Positions 1 through 12,214 are shown, counted from the stretch's first letter. The stretch is 64,000 nt of DNA from Prosapia bicincta (GCA_036971475.1 JBAIZL010000010.1:14936514-15000513), one strand, 5' to 3'. The notes: a model not told the origin generated them from the letters alone. A program made the numbers and translations.

Positions 1-172
1 TCATATGTACATTTCTATTGCGTAGCAATCATCCTCAGAGGTAATTTACAATAAAAATACCTAGATATTGGTATTTTAGGTATTTTGATATTGATATTAG
101 GTATTTGATACTAGGTATTTTTATTGTAAATTACCTCTGAGAATAATTGCTATGCAATCGAAATGTGCATAA
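1..172. repeat. Foldback repeat with two hammerhead-like cores (family 1)
   Basis: Positions 3-66 and about 112-170 are near-perfect inverted copies. The left arm read on the minus strand carries CTGAGGA (38-32), a hairpin with AUUGC/GCAAU and GAAA (15-12). The right arm on the plus strand carries CTGAGAA (137-143), a similar hairpin and GAAA (160-163), so its G8-equivalent is mutated. The same family recurs at 28769-28795. The repeat may continue past the left window edge. The layout fits Penelope-like element termini; stems I and III were not established. Confidence 0.6.
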
Positions 173-2525
173 GGTTTTAAATAAAAGAAAAAAGTCATTT
201 GTGGTTTAGAGGTTTCATTTATTTATGTTAAACATTACGCCACAGTTGTTTTATACAGTTATTAAAATTAATAAATAGAAATATTTCAGAGATGAATCTA
301 GATTGAAAAAATAAGAAAAAAAGTTCATACAAATATAGGTCTAAAAGTGTTTCATCAGCAAGTTATGGCTGGTGAAAGTTTTCCAGATTTCAAATCCTCC
401 CATGAAATAACACTGTTTTTAAAACTTTTGGGGTGCTAATTAAAAAAAAAGTTTATTTTGTTTGTGGATATGCGTTATTCAAATAAAAATCTGTTTTTTC
501 ACACAAATAAATCAATCTGATTTTTTTACACATGTAAGATCAAGTAAATACATTATAGAACCAAAACGTATAGACTAAATATTCAAACAATAGTTACAGT
601 TAGAACTTTTTTTTGAACAATATGATGTACCAAAAATACAGGTTGTCGGTATCACTGTCACACATCTCTCCTTGTGTTCTTCGAGAATGGAATGTCACAT
701 TTTCACAATAATTTGTTTTCAATCTCTGCTTTTGTTATGATAAATTTTACTTATCAGAAGAATAAATTTTATACCAAAGTTATTCATATTTATTAAAAAA
801 ACAATGCATATTAAATACTGCACTGCCGTGAAACTATATGTTATTGGTATCTTTCAATAAAAATTATATAAAAAATAGGCTGATGCATAACCTGTCCTGA
901 AGCCTGATGTTTAAGTCAAATGTGCTTGTGTGTCTAAAGATAGAGATTGATGAGCTATTTGCTCCATACAGTCATACACAAAAATCTAAGAAAGCTTGTG
1001 TGTAAAAATTACAAAAGGATACATCTCTAGTCTTTAGGGGTAATGGTGATGGTTTCTAATGGTTTTTTACATCTGAGAGCAAACAAAATAGATCCCAGAG
1101 CCATAACTTGAGTAGTGTTTGAAGTATTCATAGTAAAATAAAAATAAATTACAGTATATCTTCCCTGTGTTTTATCTCTATTGTACAATCAATATTGTAT
1201 CAATAATATTACAATAGTACAATCAATAATTGCAAAATGGGCAATAAATTTATAGTGGTTTTTAAATAGAACTTGTAAAAAAAATTAATTTTGATAGTGT
1301 TGATGTAAATAAAGTCGACACAAAACAAAATATCTTGCAAAATATTAATTTTATTAACATTAAAATACCCAGAATTTAGCTAGAAAAATTATTAAATTTG
1401 TATACAGAAATATTATTCCTGTATTATTAATACTTCTAATCCCCAAGAATATTTTCAAATAAAACTATAAAACACAAACAAATAAATTTATAATTATAGG
1501 TATTACACATAAGCTGGCATTTGACCTATTGTCTGTACTAGCCTAAATAAAAAACTATTCTGCCTCATGCAGACTGCGTCAATTGTCCTCACGATCCTTG
1601 TGAAGGCGCTATAGTAGAAGAAACTCAAAATGCTATAAGTGATGTATGTCTACATCCGGGGAAATGTTTGCAGAACGGTCTTTGCCTAACCTGCAACCCT
1701 CCCCCCTCCCCATAGTGCCACACCAAGACCAAGGGCTAGCTTACGTGTCAACGCCTATAAAAAGGTCCTATATAATGAAGACAGGTTGAATAAAATAAAA
1801 TTCTGTTCAAACAGTTCAAAATTTTGTTCTGTTTAATTCAAATTTTTGTTTTGTTATGCCATAAACAACGTCACTTCAGTGATAGCAAGATGTGTAATGT
1901 TTATAAACTTATGGCAATCCCAATTAATTATAGCGATTCAATTAAAAATAGGTTTTCACAATTAAGGCTAATTTACATTTGTATATTAGGGCAAAAAAAA
2001 ATTGTCCAACTCCTCTTTAGGCAGTTTAGATAATCAGTAGTCAAAGTCTTTATAACCCAAAATGTACATAGTTAGCTAAAGTTTGCAATCTGTTTTTCCT
2101 TACATTGAGTAGGAATTTTAATATGGATTGGAACTTTATTTGTTGTCTCGTACCATTATCAGATGTATTTTTGACCTTTCTGAATAGCAACGCCTGGATA
2201 CATCAGACATTTTGTAAAATAAGGAGGATTTCCATTATTTTACGGATTTGCCGTATTTTAAATAAAACATATAAATATACATTGTAAGTAGACCATGTGT
2301 GTTGTATCTTAGAAAACCAAATTACATATTACAGTGGTGGCCCAAAGGAGTGATATATTGAGTTCAGAAGGTGGTCTATACTTATCTATGAAACTTGTAG
2401 CCCTAAAGTTGTATCTGAGAACATCAATAAAACTATAGCATCACTGAGCTGGAAGCCAACAAAACAAGGGCTAAGATTAGACATTTATTTTTTTACATCG
2501 TTGAAATAATTAAAAAATTACTTAC
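173..2525. other. NOP2 intron/left flank, no gene recognised
   Basis: AT-rich sequence downstream of NOP2-like exon 4. I looked for a minus-strand continuation of the methyltransferase and found none that I would defend; the catalytic exons are probably beyond the left edge. Short open frames at 1824-2033 and 2105-2287 have no coding character. Confidence 0.5.
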
Positions 2526-2704
2526 CTTTTGGTTTTTTCATTCTTTTTCAACTGTTTTATTGGCATTTCAACAGGCACAATGTCTTCATCTTTTTCTTCC
2601 ACCACCTCCTGCTCCTCTTCTTCCTCCTCCTCATCATCATCATCACTATCACTGTACTCTGTTGTATTTCCTTCATTCTCATCCAAGCCTTCAAATGTGT
2701 CTAC
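2526..2704 (-). CDS. NOP2: NOP2/NSUN1-like rRNA methyltransferase, exon 4
   Basis: Fourth recognisable coding exon, 179 nt, entered in phase 0 after a TATAG acceptor and left in phase 2 at AAAAG|GTAAG. It encodes 59 residues: an acidic tract (a run of Asp then Glu about 19-33 residues in) followed by a lysine-rich end (about QLKKNEKTKR). NOP2 proteins have this kind of long acidic, low-complexity stretch between the basic N-terminus and the RNA-binding/methyltransferase domain. The plus-strand serine-rich and histidine-rich open frames here are antisense shadows of the acidic run. Intron 3 upstream (2705-11577) is almost wholly transposon. Confidence 0.68.
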
Positions 2705-3569
2705 CTATATCATTACAGTTTCTTAGATTAACAATGTTTTGTGTTAATTTATTATCAATTATTTTCTACAATAATTTTTTTTATGTTTTTACATTATGAA
2801 TGTAAAAATGTTGGTATCTCTGAAAAATCCCAGAATAAGTGAAGAAAGATGTTCTAAATATAAAAGAGAATTATTAAAAGATTTGAAGAAACTATTTCCA
2901 AGGTAGAGTAAATAATCTGACTCTATCACACAACTAGGTATGTAACTCAGAAGGACACAAGATCATGTTCGATAAGGATTTGTTAGAGAGATCTGTGACA
3001 TTTAGGGACAGAGAAATAAAACACTGAGGAACAAAGAAAAATAACTTTATTTGTGAAACTTAGGGTATTTTCATGATTATAATTGTTACACAAAAATGTT
3101 CAACTCTGGCTATGGCAGATAACACATCCACTTTGGTTGAAATGATTAACAAGTAACAGTTCAGAATTTGAAACCCTTTTATTCAGGGCCGTACATACAG
3201 TACAAGGGTCTACCTATGCGCACATTGTCCGGGTCCCGCCAAGACTGTGACATCATAGGCGAGAAGCTGGACGAGCAGAACGTTCTTCCCTCCAGTGCCC
3301 AGACAGCATTTGTGTAGTTTTGGTTAGTCAACGTTTGGCTTTGTGACTGTGGTTTAAGTCGGTATACGATGCCAAACTTTACAGTGTTACCAAAAATAAA
3401 AAAATAGTATAGGAGAGATGTTGAATTACCAAAAAGCTATTTAAAGATAGCTTTCAAATTGACATAAGAACATATTTATGTGAAGGCAAAAAATAAGCAA
3501 AGTATAAGATTGGCTGCAGTACTTTTTTCTTGTTCCATAGTTAAAACTCTAGAATACTAAGAAAAAAGG

Positions 3570-4290
3570 AGTTGCCTAAACAATCCTAATTGGAAAGGTA
3601 CTTCGGACATAGTGCAACTAGTCAATGATTGGTTTGGCATATTTAATTCAGAGGCACCGTATACATCTCAGACAAAGAAAAATCAGGTTAACGCATCTCC
3701 TTTTAGCATTAACCTTGAACAGCAAATGAAAACCTTACAGAACACTTAAAATTTTATAAAGTACACGTTAGTGTATGGTTTTAAAAAATTATTTCCTTTT
3801 CAAAATGGTATTTTAGTATCGATTCAGTCTTTGGTACACATGTTTGTGTATTTGCAAAAGACATGTAATTCTAAGTATGTACTGACCACTAAACTAAATC
3901 AGGATGTCTTGGAGAAAGTATTCTCTGTAATACGAGAATATTATCACCCCGAACCATTTGATTATAAGCATAGATTAAGAACCTCGATTATATCGTATAA
4001 ATCAAACAGGGAAGCCGATACTGAAGAGTGTTTAAAATTTAACGATTCTCTGGAAAATGCAGAAGGCTCGGAAAAAGTATGCCCAACAGTAAAAATACAT
4101 CAACAGCTTCATCAAGTCAACGATGAATCTAATAGCCCTACAGAAGATGATACCTTTGAAATGTCCAGTGAACAAGTATTAAAATTTTTAACAATGAATG
4201 TGGCATTTTAAAAACAGAAAGTCTCCGTTATGTAGCTTTTAAACTGCAGGACAAATACCCACTTTTGGTAATAAAAGGTTTTATCATATC
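3570..4290 (+). pseudogene. Degenerate P-element/THAP9-type transposase, C-terminal part
   Basis: The first reading frame (about 3570-3748) contains LVNDWFGIFNS, which resembles a conserved P-transposase segment, and ends at a TAA. After a frame change the open frame 3771-4211 continues with FPFQNGILVSIQSL and YVLTTKLNQDVLEKVFSVIR, the C-terminal block around the 'LNQDxLE' motif of P-element transposases. After another break, YVAFKLQDKYPLL (about 4230-4270) looks like the next segment. At least two frame breaks and a stop mean it is inactive. Family assignment rests on motif recall, not alignment. Confidence 0.65.
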
Positions 4291-4771
4291 CACAAGCAAT
4301 GAGGTTTTTTCCTTTGGTACTCAAATTCTCGAATATAGTTTTATTCAAGTCTATGGAGAAAATAAATTTTGTAATTACAGTAGAATCATAGAGAAATAAA
4401 AATCAATAGCTTCACAATCAAGCAAAATCAATCAGAAGTGCACAGTGTTATTTCTGACGAAGCCATCAAGCGTAAAATTCTAGTCTGTACCTACATTAGA
4501 ATTCGGTTCCTTAATGAAAATGTGTGTAAAAAGATAGATAACAGAAAATGAAAAAGGAAAATTACAAAATTAAATTAAACAGTTTTAAGTAATAAGGGAA
4601 ATATACTCACGATTTTAACAACATAATAAGTTTAGAACATTATATATATTTGAAGTGTATGTATGATAATGAAGTGTGATATGGGGGTGAGCTGGTTGGT
4701 CCTCGTCCTGCCCCTGGATAGCTGTTTACAGTGAACCGAACGCCAGCATTAGCTTTCCAAGAGAAAGTCCC

Positions 4772-5530
4772 ATGTACAAGCATAATCAAACAAGCGTTTT
4801 ATCCAGCCCTTCTAAGGGCTTTCGACGTGTCTCTTCGAGACGAGAACACCCGGACAGGTTGAAAGTTTTAATATGGAATACGACAGGACAAAGTATTAAG
4901 TCAATACGGCTTACTCTCGAGATTGACAAAAGCCTCATCATGACAGCAAGAGGAATGGGATTTTTCCAAAGAACAGAAATATGGTGCCCGTCAAGAACTA
5001 TTGCGAAAAACTTATTAAGCGAAATAAAACGGAAAGCCAAACACAAATACAGGCACGTATCGATAGGTACAACATTCAAAGAGAGGGAAAAGTTGCGATC
5101 ACGCACGAAGTCACAACGCGTCCAACGAACAGAGATGGAAAAGAAATTGATAATCATGAGTTGGAATGCAAGGTCTCTGCAGAAAAAATCTGACGAACTA
5201 AAGAAAGTACTCAAAACTGAACATGTCAAGATTGCTTGTATTCAGGAAGCGTCTTTACCTGTAAATGAAAAGTACCATCCCAGATTTAATGGTTTTAAAA
5301 TGTACAACGCCTAAAAAGAAGACCATACAGGAGGAGGCCTGGTAACTCTAATTCATGATTCACTAATTGTGGAAACCTATGATATCATGATAAATCAAAA
5401 AATCGAAGTCGCCAAGTTTAAAATCAGAATGAACAAGGATGATGTATTCAATCTCTGCAATGTTTATGTACCTGGACAAGGAATCCGTAGCGATGACTTT
5501 AATATTTTTATCTATGGACAACAATGCTAT
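4772..5530 (+). pseudogene. LINE N-terminal region and start of AP-like endonuclease
   Basis: The open frame 4772-5314 ends in the start of an exonuclease/endonuclease/phosphatase domain: IIMSWNARSLQKKSDEL (about 5148 on) and IACIQEASLP (about 5230), the catalytic Asn and Glu regions. A TAA at 5312-5314 interrupts it. The same frame then reads on through HTGGGLVTLIHDSL and NVYVPGQG until a frameshift near 5507 in a T-rich run, after which the 5439-6359 frame takes over. The part before about residue 125 is not recognised; it could be remaining ORF1 or linker. Confidence 0.7.
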
Positions 5531-6359
5531 CATTGTAGGAGATTTTAACTGTAAACACCACTCCTGGAATGACGGCCCTTCCAATGGCAACGGGAATGTT
5601 TTGTACGATTGGTTGACAACAAGCAACAAGGTGTTGCTGAAAGATAAGCTTCACCCTACGTATCAGTCTGCGTCAACAGGAACTTTAAGCACATTAGACC
5701 TGGTAATTACCAGCCCAGATGTGTGGAGGAGAGTGAATTGCTGGAGAGTAGGCGAAGATTTGGGCAGCGATCATCTGCCTGTGTATACTGAGATTAGAGT
5801 CAAGAACGAACAGATGGTAAACAACGCAGTTGTTCACAGCAGATATAAAATTGAGAAGGCAGACTGGATTACCTTTACTGAAGAAACTCTCCTAAACGCC
5901 TTAGAAATTGAACATAATCTAACATCAATTGAAAACGGCATTTTAAATGCTGCAAACAAAGGCATACCTAAAAAAATTGGCAATAAAAAACAAAGTTACA
6001 TGAACAACTGGTGGAATGATGGCATCGAAAGCCTTAGGAAAGACCGTATTAAAGCTCGGAAAAGATGGATGAAAAACAGACACCCAAACAACAGAATGGA
6101 ATATAATAGATGCAACGCCACCCTACGAAAAGCTATCACTGAAGCTAAAAGAAAATCATGGAGAGAGTTTGTCGGCTCTATGAATATAAACACCCCATCA
6201 AGCACGGTATGGAAAAAATTTAAAACTACGAACGGTGAATCATCAAGGAAAATTCATTCATTGAAACTGGCGAACGGAGTGCTCCTGATAGCGGACCAAG
6301 AGAAAGCAAATGCCTTCAGCAAGCATTATTCAAATCGATCGGGAAAGCGAGTGTCTTGA
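5439..6359 (+). pseudogene. LINE endonuclease C-terminal half and linker to RT
   Basis: Starting at about 5513, the frame contains IIVGDFNCKHHSWN (the GDFN catalytic motif) and GSDHLPVYTEI (the SDH motif with catalytic Asp and His), so the APE-type endonuclease is recognisable. A basic linker with RRKR-like clusters and several Trp follows, as between EN and RT in these elements. It ends at a TGA (6357-6359); the next frame begins in the same phase at 6363, so only this one stop separates EN and RT. Confidence 0.75.
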
Positions 6360-6362
6360 CCT

Positions 6363-7364
6363 ATGAATCTAACAGATGAAGAGCAATTCTTCACCTGCCG
6401 CATGGAACTGCTATGTCTACATGAAGATATGGATAATGCACCATTTACAATGAAAGAGCTGACAAATGCCTTGGCAAAAATCAACTGTTCATCTCCTGGG
6501 GCGGATAATATCCATAATGAGATGTTGAAGAACTGTTCACAAAGGATGCTCAGCAACATATTAAATTTATTCAATGATGTCTGGAAAACAGGAGAAATAC
6601 CGCAAAAGTGGAAAACCGCTCGAATCATTCCTATCCGCAAACCTGGAAAAGACGAATCGCAACTAGAATCTTATAGACCCATATCGCTGACATCCTGCCT
6701 GGGGAAACTCATGGAACGTCTAGTGAACGCAAGACTGACATGGAGTCTAGAAAACGATGATAAACTGAGCAATCTCCAATTTGGTTTCTGGCGTCAGATG
6801 AGCACTGCGGATGCATTGCTATATTTCACAGACCAAATTTACAAAGGTTTTGAACGAAAGAAGGCTACAATTGCGGTGATGATCGACTACGAAGCAGCTT
6901 TTGACAAAATTCCGCATGCTACGGTTATCCTCCAGTGTATGAAGCTTGGCATAAGGGGCAAGATGTTGAAATATATTGTATCTTACCTAGAAAACAGGTG
7001 CATTCAGGTGGACGTCAATGGAACCATCTCATCAAATCACATTGTTGCAAATGGCATTCCCCAAGGTGGAATTATTTGGCCAACCCTCTTTAATATCGCA
7101 CTTCACGATTTCTCGGCCCAGCTCCCTCCTGGAGTGTCCAGCTGTACATTCGCGGATGACTGCACGATCTGGGCATCGGATGAAGACCATCTCAAAGCGA
7201 TAGATTTGGTTCAACTAGCTCTACATAAGATAATGGAATGGTGTGGAAAGTGGTCACTTAGGGTATCTCTGGACAAGACAGAGTTCTCTTTTTTCACGAG
7301 AAGAAATAATTTGGCAAAACTACATACTGCAGTTACGAATACAAGATGTTCCAGTGAAATTTAA
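6363..7364 (+). pseudogene. LINE reverse transcriptase
   Basis: Non-LTR reverse transcriptase palm and fingers: WKTARIIPIRKPGKD, SYRPISLTSCLGKLMERL, LQFGFW, an 'AFDKI' block, GIPQGG, and the catalytic FADD box within CTFADDCTIWASD. F in place of Y before ADD is common in this superfamily. The frame runs off at a TAA (7362-7364) after a frameshift near 7300-7330; the thumb and RNase H continue in the next frame. Together with the upstream stops this copy cannot make a full polyprotein. Confidence 0.85.
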
Positions 7365-8847
7365 CCCTAACCCAAAATTGTTGGGAGTAGTGTTGGATTC
7401 AAAATTACGTTGGGCAAAGCAAGTGGATTATGTTTTGGAGAAGTGCACATCGCGGCTGAATGCGCTCAAAGTAGTGGCCAGTCGCAACTGGGGTGCAGAC
7501 ACAACAACACTAAGATCATTTCACTTAGCCTTTGTACGCTCCAAAGCTACCTATTGCTGTGAGGTTTGGGGAGCTGCAGCCAAAACACACATTGACAAAA
7601 TAGACCGCATTCAAACAGCGGCTCTCCGTACGTGCCTTGGATGCCTGAGCACCACTCCTACCTCTGCTATGGAAGTGGAACTGGGTGTTGAGCCTATTGA
7701 AATATATATCAGAAGGCAAATGTGGACCAAATACTTAAGAATACAGTCATCAACGCCTAACCATCCTCTACACATCGTGATAAATGCAAGCAGTAACATC
7801 AGAAACTCATTCACGTGTCAAATTAAGTCCATGGCCTCCATGTTAATGTGTGGCGTTCCTGAAACCATCCCAGTGACATATGATGACAGACCAGGCATAT
7901 GGAATGGAGTGGAAATTGTTATGGAATTACCAAACCGGTTAACAAAAAACAACCACCCAGCAATCTTGAAAAGTGCAGCATTGTCCATGATAAATGAGCT
8001 TTATGATCGCCATATCAAGATATTCACTGACGGCTCAGTGGACATTGAAGGAAAAGTTGCGGGTGCCGGTTACTTTAATGAAACAACTGGTGATAAGTAC
8101 TATGTGCCAGCAAACTCATTGTCCAGTATGGACGCAGAATTACTAGCTATAAATGCAGCGCTTACAAGTTGTTTATCATTGAAAGTATCGCAGGTGTGTG
8201 TCTTAACGGACTCCAAAAGTGCTCTGCAGGCTATCTTGAACTTCGAGCCTACGGCATATGCTTTTCGTATCATGGAAATTAGACGCCTGCTTCGTGAACT
8301 ACAGAGCCATAGATGTGAGATTACTTTGCAGTGGGTACCATCTCATTGTGACGTATACGGAAATGAGGTTGCGGACCAAATAGCGAAAGCAGCCTCTAAA
8401 ATGCAGCCTACAGATGAGAAGAGGGTTTCATTGCCTCAATGTAGGAACCAAAGCAACAAATATTTCTATAAAGCCTGGTCGGACAAATGGAATCAGTCAA
8501 CCATTGGGAGACACCTACACAAGATTCAACCCCTACCAAATGACGGGAACTTATATAAAGAGGTGCAAAGACAACTAGCATCTTTTGCAGCAAGAGCTAG
8601 AATTGGTCACATAGTTACGCAGAAGTACCTATTCCGCTTCAACCTTACTGATTCGTCGCACTGTGCATTATGCGAAGACGATGAAGAGGATCTGGAGCAC
8701 ATTCTTCTGCGTTGCAGCTATCCAATTCTTTCACGTGACCTACTAAGAGCAGAAGTCAATGATTTTGAGGACATCCTTAAAAGTAAAAAACACTGGCAGC
8801 TTGCTTGTGCCGCGTACATTGGACACCGGGCCATCGGCTTTGATTGA
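7310..8847 (+). pseudogene. LINE RT thumb, RNase H and C-terminal zinc-binding region
   Basis: The meaningful part of the frame starts near 7310 (upstream residues of the 7243-8847 frame are out-of-frame RT). It has the RT C-terminal block with KLLGVVLDSKLRW, then RNase H: IFTDGSV (first catalytic Asp), DAELLAI (Glu), LTDSKSALQAI (Asp) and WVPSHCDVYGNEVADQIAK (the His/Asp end). A Cys-rich C-terminal segment, CALCEDDEEDLEHILLRC, fits the CCHC-like tail often found after RNase H in I-group LINEs. It ends at TGA 8845-8847, just before the 3' tail. Confidence 0.85.
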
Positions 8848-9715
8848 TGCTGGACGCCCGTACTAAGAAGTAAGAAGTAAGTAAGTGTATGTATCAGTAT
8901 TTTGTTAACAATGATATTATGTGGAATTTAAAACATTTGTTTTATTTCATATAAACATTTATGTTACGATAAAGAATCGTTGGCGACAATGGAGAACGTT
9001 TGTAGTAAAAAAAATACTAATCATACAATATAATTTAGTTCATTGCAGTATGCCATTTTTTTACATGTATGAATGTTTAAACGTATAATTACAGACAACT
9101 CATCGTAAAATATACTCCATGAATTGAAATTTTTTATTGAATGAGTTATTTCTAAAAACTATATACAGTACTATATTATAAAAACCAAAATTTGTTTTCT
9201 ATATTCATGATCCCATACCACTAGATATCAAATTTGATTATCATATTACATTTACCTTCTTCGTATTCTATTATTATTGACCTAATGTATAGGCTAGAAC
9301 CATTTTTCTAGCTTACAAATAAACTGCAACTAAAATAAAACTTGTATGCTGTTGAAAATTGTACAGATACGTTTCATGTTAAAATTATGCACTAGGAAAT
9401 ATTTCTGCGCTCCGGTGATAGTGGCTCGGCTCTGACCTCATGCGCAAAGCAGTCCAATTTACGTCTTCCTAATGGGTTGACCCTTGTATTTACAGCCCTT
9501 TATTATGAGTTACATTCATATCAGTAGATAAGTAGTAGTTCAGAATACAAAATATTGTCTTCAGAACCATGATAAACATTAGATATTACTCTATGGGAGT
9601 TACTCAATTCAATTCATCTTCAAAAATATTGTTGGGAATTTCCCCATCTGTCAAAGAAGTATAACTTTCAAAAACACTATACTTATCACTATATAAAGCT
9701 AAAATATCTTTTATG

Positions 9716-10955
9716 TATGAGGACTATTCAGAAAGTAAGGAACGTTTCTGTCTGACGCTGCTTGGCGTGCGCCAATCTCGTACATTTTGGTGCGTAAGCA
9801 CTAGGAAATATTTCTGTGCTGCACGTTTTTTCGCAATTTCAACTGAAGATGTGCATTGCGATTGAAAATCCCACCAGTTGTGAGGTGTGGCCAGTGATGC
9901 GGTTTTTGTTGGCAAAAAACTTAAAATCGTCGGTCATTTATCGCCAAGTGTGTGAAGTTTACAGAAACAACGTAATGAATGAAGGTTCTGTGTGAAAATG
10001 GTGCATTTAGTTTTAAAAAAACTGACGTTCATGACGAAGCAAAGAGCGGACGCCCAAGCATTGTGATTGATGAACTGGTCGCTAAAGTTGATGAAAAGGT
10101 TCGCAAAAACCGCCGAATCATGATTGTTTGAAACTGTCACACAAAGGTTAAGCTACCACTAATTTTGTGCAAGATGGGTGCCGAAAATGCACAATGACCA
10201 CCATAAAGGTCAGCGAATGGAGGCAAGTTTGATATTTCTGGATGCCTATGACAGACATGGTGATCCACTAATGGATCGCATCATAACTGGTGATGAGACA
10301 TGGGTAAAAACAGTTAATTGAGAAACGAAATTAGAGTCCATGGAGTGGGGGGCACATAAGCTCCCCAAAAAACCAAGAAAATGTTTGCAAACATTGTCAG
10401 CAAGGAAGATTATGGCGTTTTTTTTTTTAAAGGCAAGGTGTGCTTCTTATTGACTTTCTTGAATGTGGTGCAACAATAAACTCTGAGCGGTACTGTGAAA
10501 CTTTGTGCAACCTTAGGAGAGCAGTTCAAAACAAGCGCTGAGGAAAAACTTTGTGCATGACAATGCCCGACCTCACACAGCAAACCGAACCAAAGAACTC
10601 CTTGACTGATTAAAATGGGAGGTTTTTCTTCATCCGCTTTATAGTCCTGACCTTGCAGCAAGCGATTTTCACTTGTTTTTAAGAATGAAGACCTTGCTAG
10701 CAACACAGCGCTTTGACGATGCGGAGCTCAAGGTGCGTGTCACTGAGTGGCTGAGATCACATGCGGCAGACTTCTATGATGAACTAATTTCAAAGCTTGT
10801 CCACCACTACGATAAGTGACTCAATTTGTTTGGCGACTACATAGAAAAGTAGTATTTTAGTTGCTCTTTCAGATGTATATAATAAAAAAATTTTATTGTA
10901 CTTATTTTTTTTTTTTTATTCAAAAACGTTCCTTACTTTCTGAATAGCCCTCGTA
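9716..10955 (+). mobile_element. mariner (Tc1/mariner) transposon, inactive
   Basis: TA dinucleotides (9716-9717, 10954-10955) flank a 1,236-bp element. The TIRs share CTATTCAGAAAGTAAGGAACGTTT within a roughly 28-bp repeat (left from 9718, right complement from 10953), read here in pieces: CTATTCAGAAAGTAAG then GAACGTTT. It lies in NOP2 intron 3, about 215 bp right of the P-like element. An AT-rich 3' UTR precedes the right TIR. Confidence 0.92.
9849..10855 (+). pseudogene. Broken mariner transposase (D,D34D)
   Basis: The N-terminal segment resembles mariner: PTSCEVWPVMRFLLAKN (from about 9862) and YRQVCEVYRNN. Catalytic motifs survive in different frames: TGDETWV (about 10288), HDNARPHTANRTKELL (about 10558) and YSPDLAASDFHLF (about 10640). 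Counting from the Asp of HDN to the Asp of SDF leaves 34 residues, the D34D spacing of mariner. Multiple stops and frameshifts, including one in a poly-T run near 10420, make it non-functional. The minus-strand open frame 10410-10706 is a shadow. Confidence 0.85.
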
Positions 10956-11577
10956 ATATGAACAATGTCTTATGTCTCAATCCATTTCAGACAAAAGAGG
11001 CAATAAACCACTATTACGTTTATCACCTCATAGCACACTATTTGTGTTCAAGTCAGCTAGTAAATAAAAAATAATATACAAAAAGTCTTTTGAGTTGACT
11101 TTTGCCATTGCTATATGAAATTTTGTTCTTAAATAAAATTGATATTTGTTTTAGTTGTTTAATATCACATCCTTGCCAATGAACTGGTGAAATAGTTGTA
11201 ACTCGCAGCATTTGCCACTTTTTGGATTAAATAAGCCTTGTGTGGTAAATGGCATAAAGCAATGAAAGAATATAATCTCTTGGAGTACTTGTGTACAAAC
11301 CTTAACACAATAAACAGTAAAATAATTTTGTTGTTTTATTGGAATGCCAAATGATTAATTGGAGATCAGAGTCGTGTTGCAAATATCAACCGATTAAAAA
11401 AATATTTAGTTACCTTTGATTTGATGCTGTACAAGTGTATTTTATGGGCATAGCATTATTTTAAAACTACTGGATGTTTTAAAATTCTGAACAAAAAATT
11501 TGACAAAAAAATTCTAAATAGCTAGTCTTGTGACCATAAAGACCATATGAAATTAATTTGTAATTTATTAAACTCAC
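10956..11577. other. NOP2 intron 3, unique-looking AT-rich DNA
   Basis: No coding or repeat structure recognised between the mariner and exon 3. Confidence 0.5.
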
Positions 11578-11642
11578 ATCTCCTTCTATTTCACTATCAT
11601 TATCATCTTCACTATCTTCTGAATCCTCTTTGATTACTTGAC
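11578..11642 (-). CDS. NOP2: NOP2/NSUN1-like rRNA methyltransferase, exon 3
   Basis: A 65-nt exon too short to stand out alone. It is entered after TTTTAG (11644-11643), completes a split Gly codon from exon 2 (G|GT), and gives 21 codons ending exactly on a codon boundary at GAT|GTGAG. It encodes an acidic peptide, QVIKEDSEDSEDDNDSEIEGD, rich in Ser/Asp/Glu and so a likely CK2-type phosphorylation region (inference). Phase agreement with exons 2 and 4 is the main support. Confidence 0.68.
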
Positions 11643-11830
11643 CTAAAACATAGAGATATTGATTTTAATGTATATTAACTCCAAAAACTTCCCTGTATTA
11701 AATACATATATTTTCATTCCTGTAAGGAAGGTTTAACCACTAACATTTATTTTATAGACAGCAAAGCTGATTAATCATCATAAAGCTAACCAACTAGGTA
11801 AGCAGGGAACAATCATCCCCTAGCCTGAGC

Positions 11831-12214
11831 ATTTGTGTTCACTACAGCCTACAAGGGGATAAAAAAAAAAATGGAACCAAGATTGATTGAGGAAACTCTC
11901 TGCGGGAAAACAGTAGGAAAGTCTTGTTTCGGAGGGACCAATTGACTATAACCTGTCTCAAGCCGTTAGCATTGCAGCATTCATAATGAAGACGGGTCAT
12001 GATTACCTCACTGCGCGCCTCCACCGTATTCATGTGCTGCTGACCCCGGACTGTCTGTTATGTGGTAATGCAGTCATGAATGAAAAACACCTTCAGGATT
12101 CCACAGTCCTGGCCTAGACCCAGGATTACGACAGTCACACATACAAGAAAGCCCATCTCTACTCGCCAGCACGTCGCTAAATGGCTCAACTGCCAAGAGT
12201 GGATGTTGGCTAGT

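Larger units (their letters stand above)
4653..8894 (+). mobile_element. I-group non-LTR retrotransposon with 12-bp target site duplication
   Basis: The 12-mer AAGTGTATGTAT occurs at 4653-4664 and again at 8883-8894, bracketing a 4.2-kb element (4665-8882). The element carries endonuclease, reverse transcriptase and RNase H in that order and ends in a short TAAG/AAGTAAG-like tail rather than poly(A). EN-RT-RNase H order without an LTR is typical of the I group (I, LOA, R1-related). The region before the endonuclease is only about 500 bp with no recognisable gag-type zinc knuckles, so it is probably 5'-truncated. It inserted into the P-like element. Confidence 0.85.
3184..9500 (+). mobile_element. 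P-element-like DNA transposon, interrupted by a LINE
   Basis: Terminal inverted repeats are visible. The left end from 3186 reads GGGCCGTACATAC..AAGGGTC and the reverse complement of the right end from 9498 reads GGGCTGTAAATACAAGGGTC. Flanks are similar (TTTATTCA against TTTATTAT), which could be an eroded 8-bp target duplication. A transposase remnant at 3570-4290 matches the C-terminal half of P/THAP9-type transposases. A LINE (4665-8882) sits inside, so the transposon itself is about 2.1 kb. I could not find an intact N-terminal THAP zinc finger between 3363 and 3560. The whole unit lies in NOP2 intron 3. Confidence 0.7.

Noticed and set aside
2529..2799. Ser-rich and His/Pro-rich plus-strand open frames
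   Set aside because: Antisense of the Asp/Glu run in NOP2-like exon 4.
4786..5229. 147-residue minus-strand frame
   Set aside because: Antisense of the LINE N-terminal and endonuclease region.
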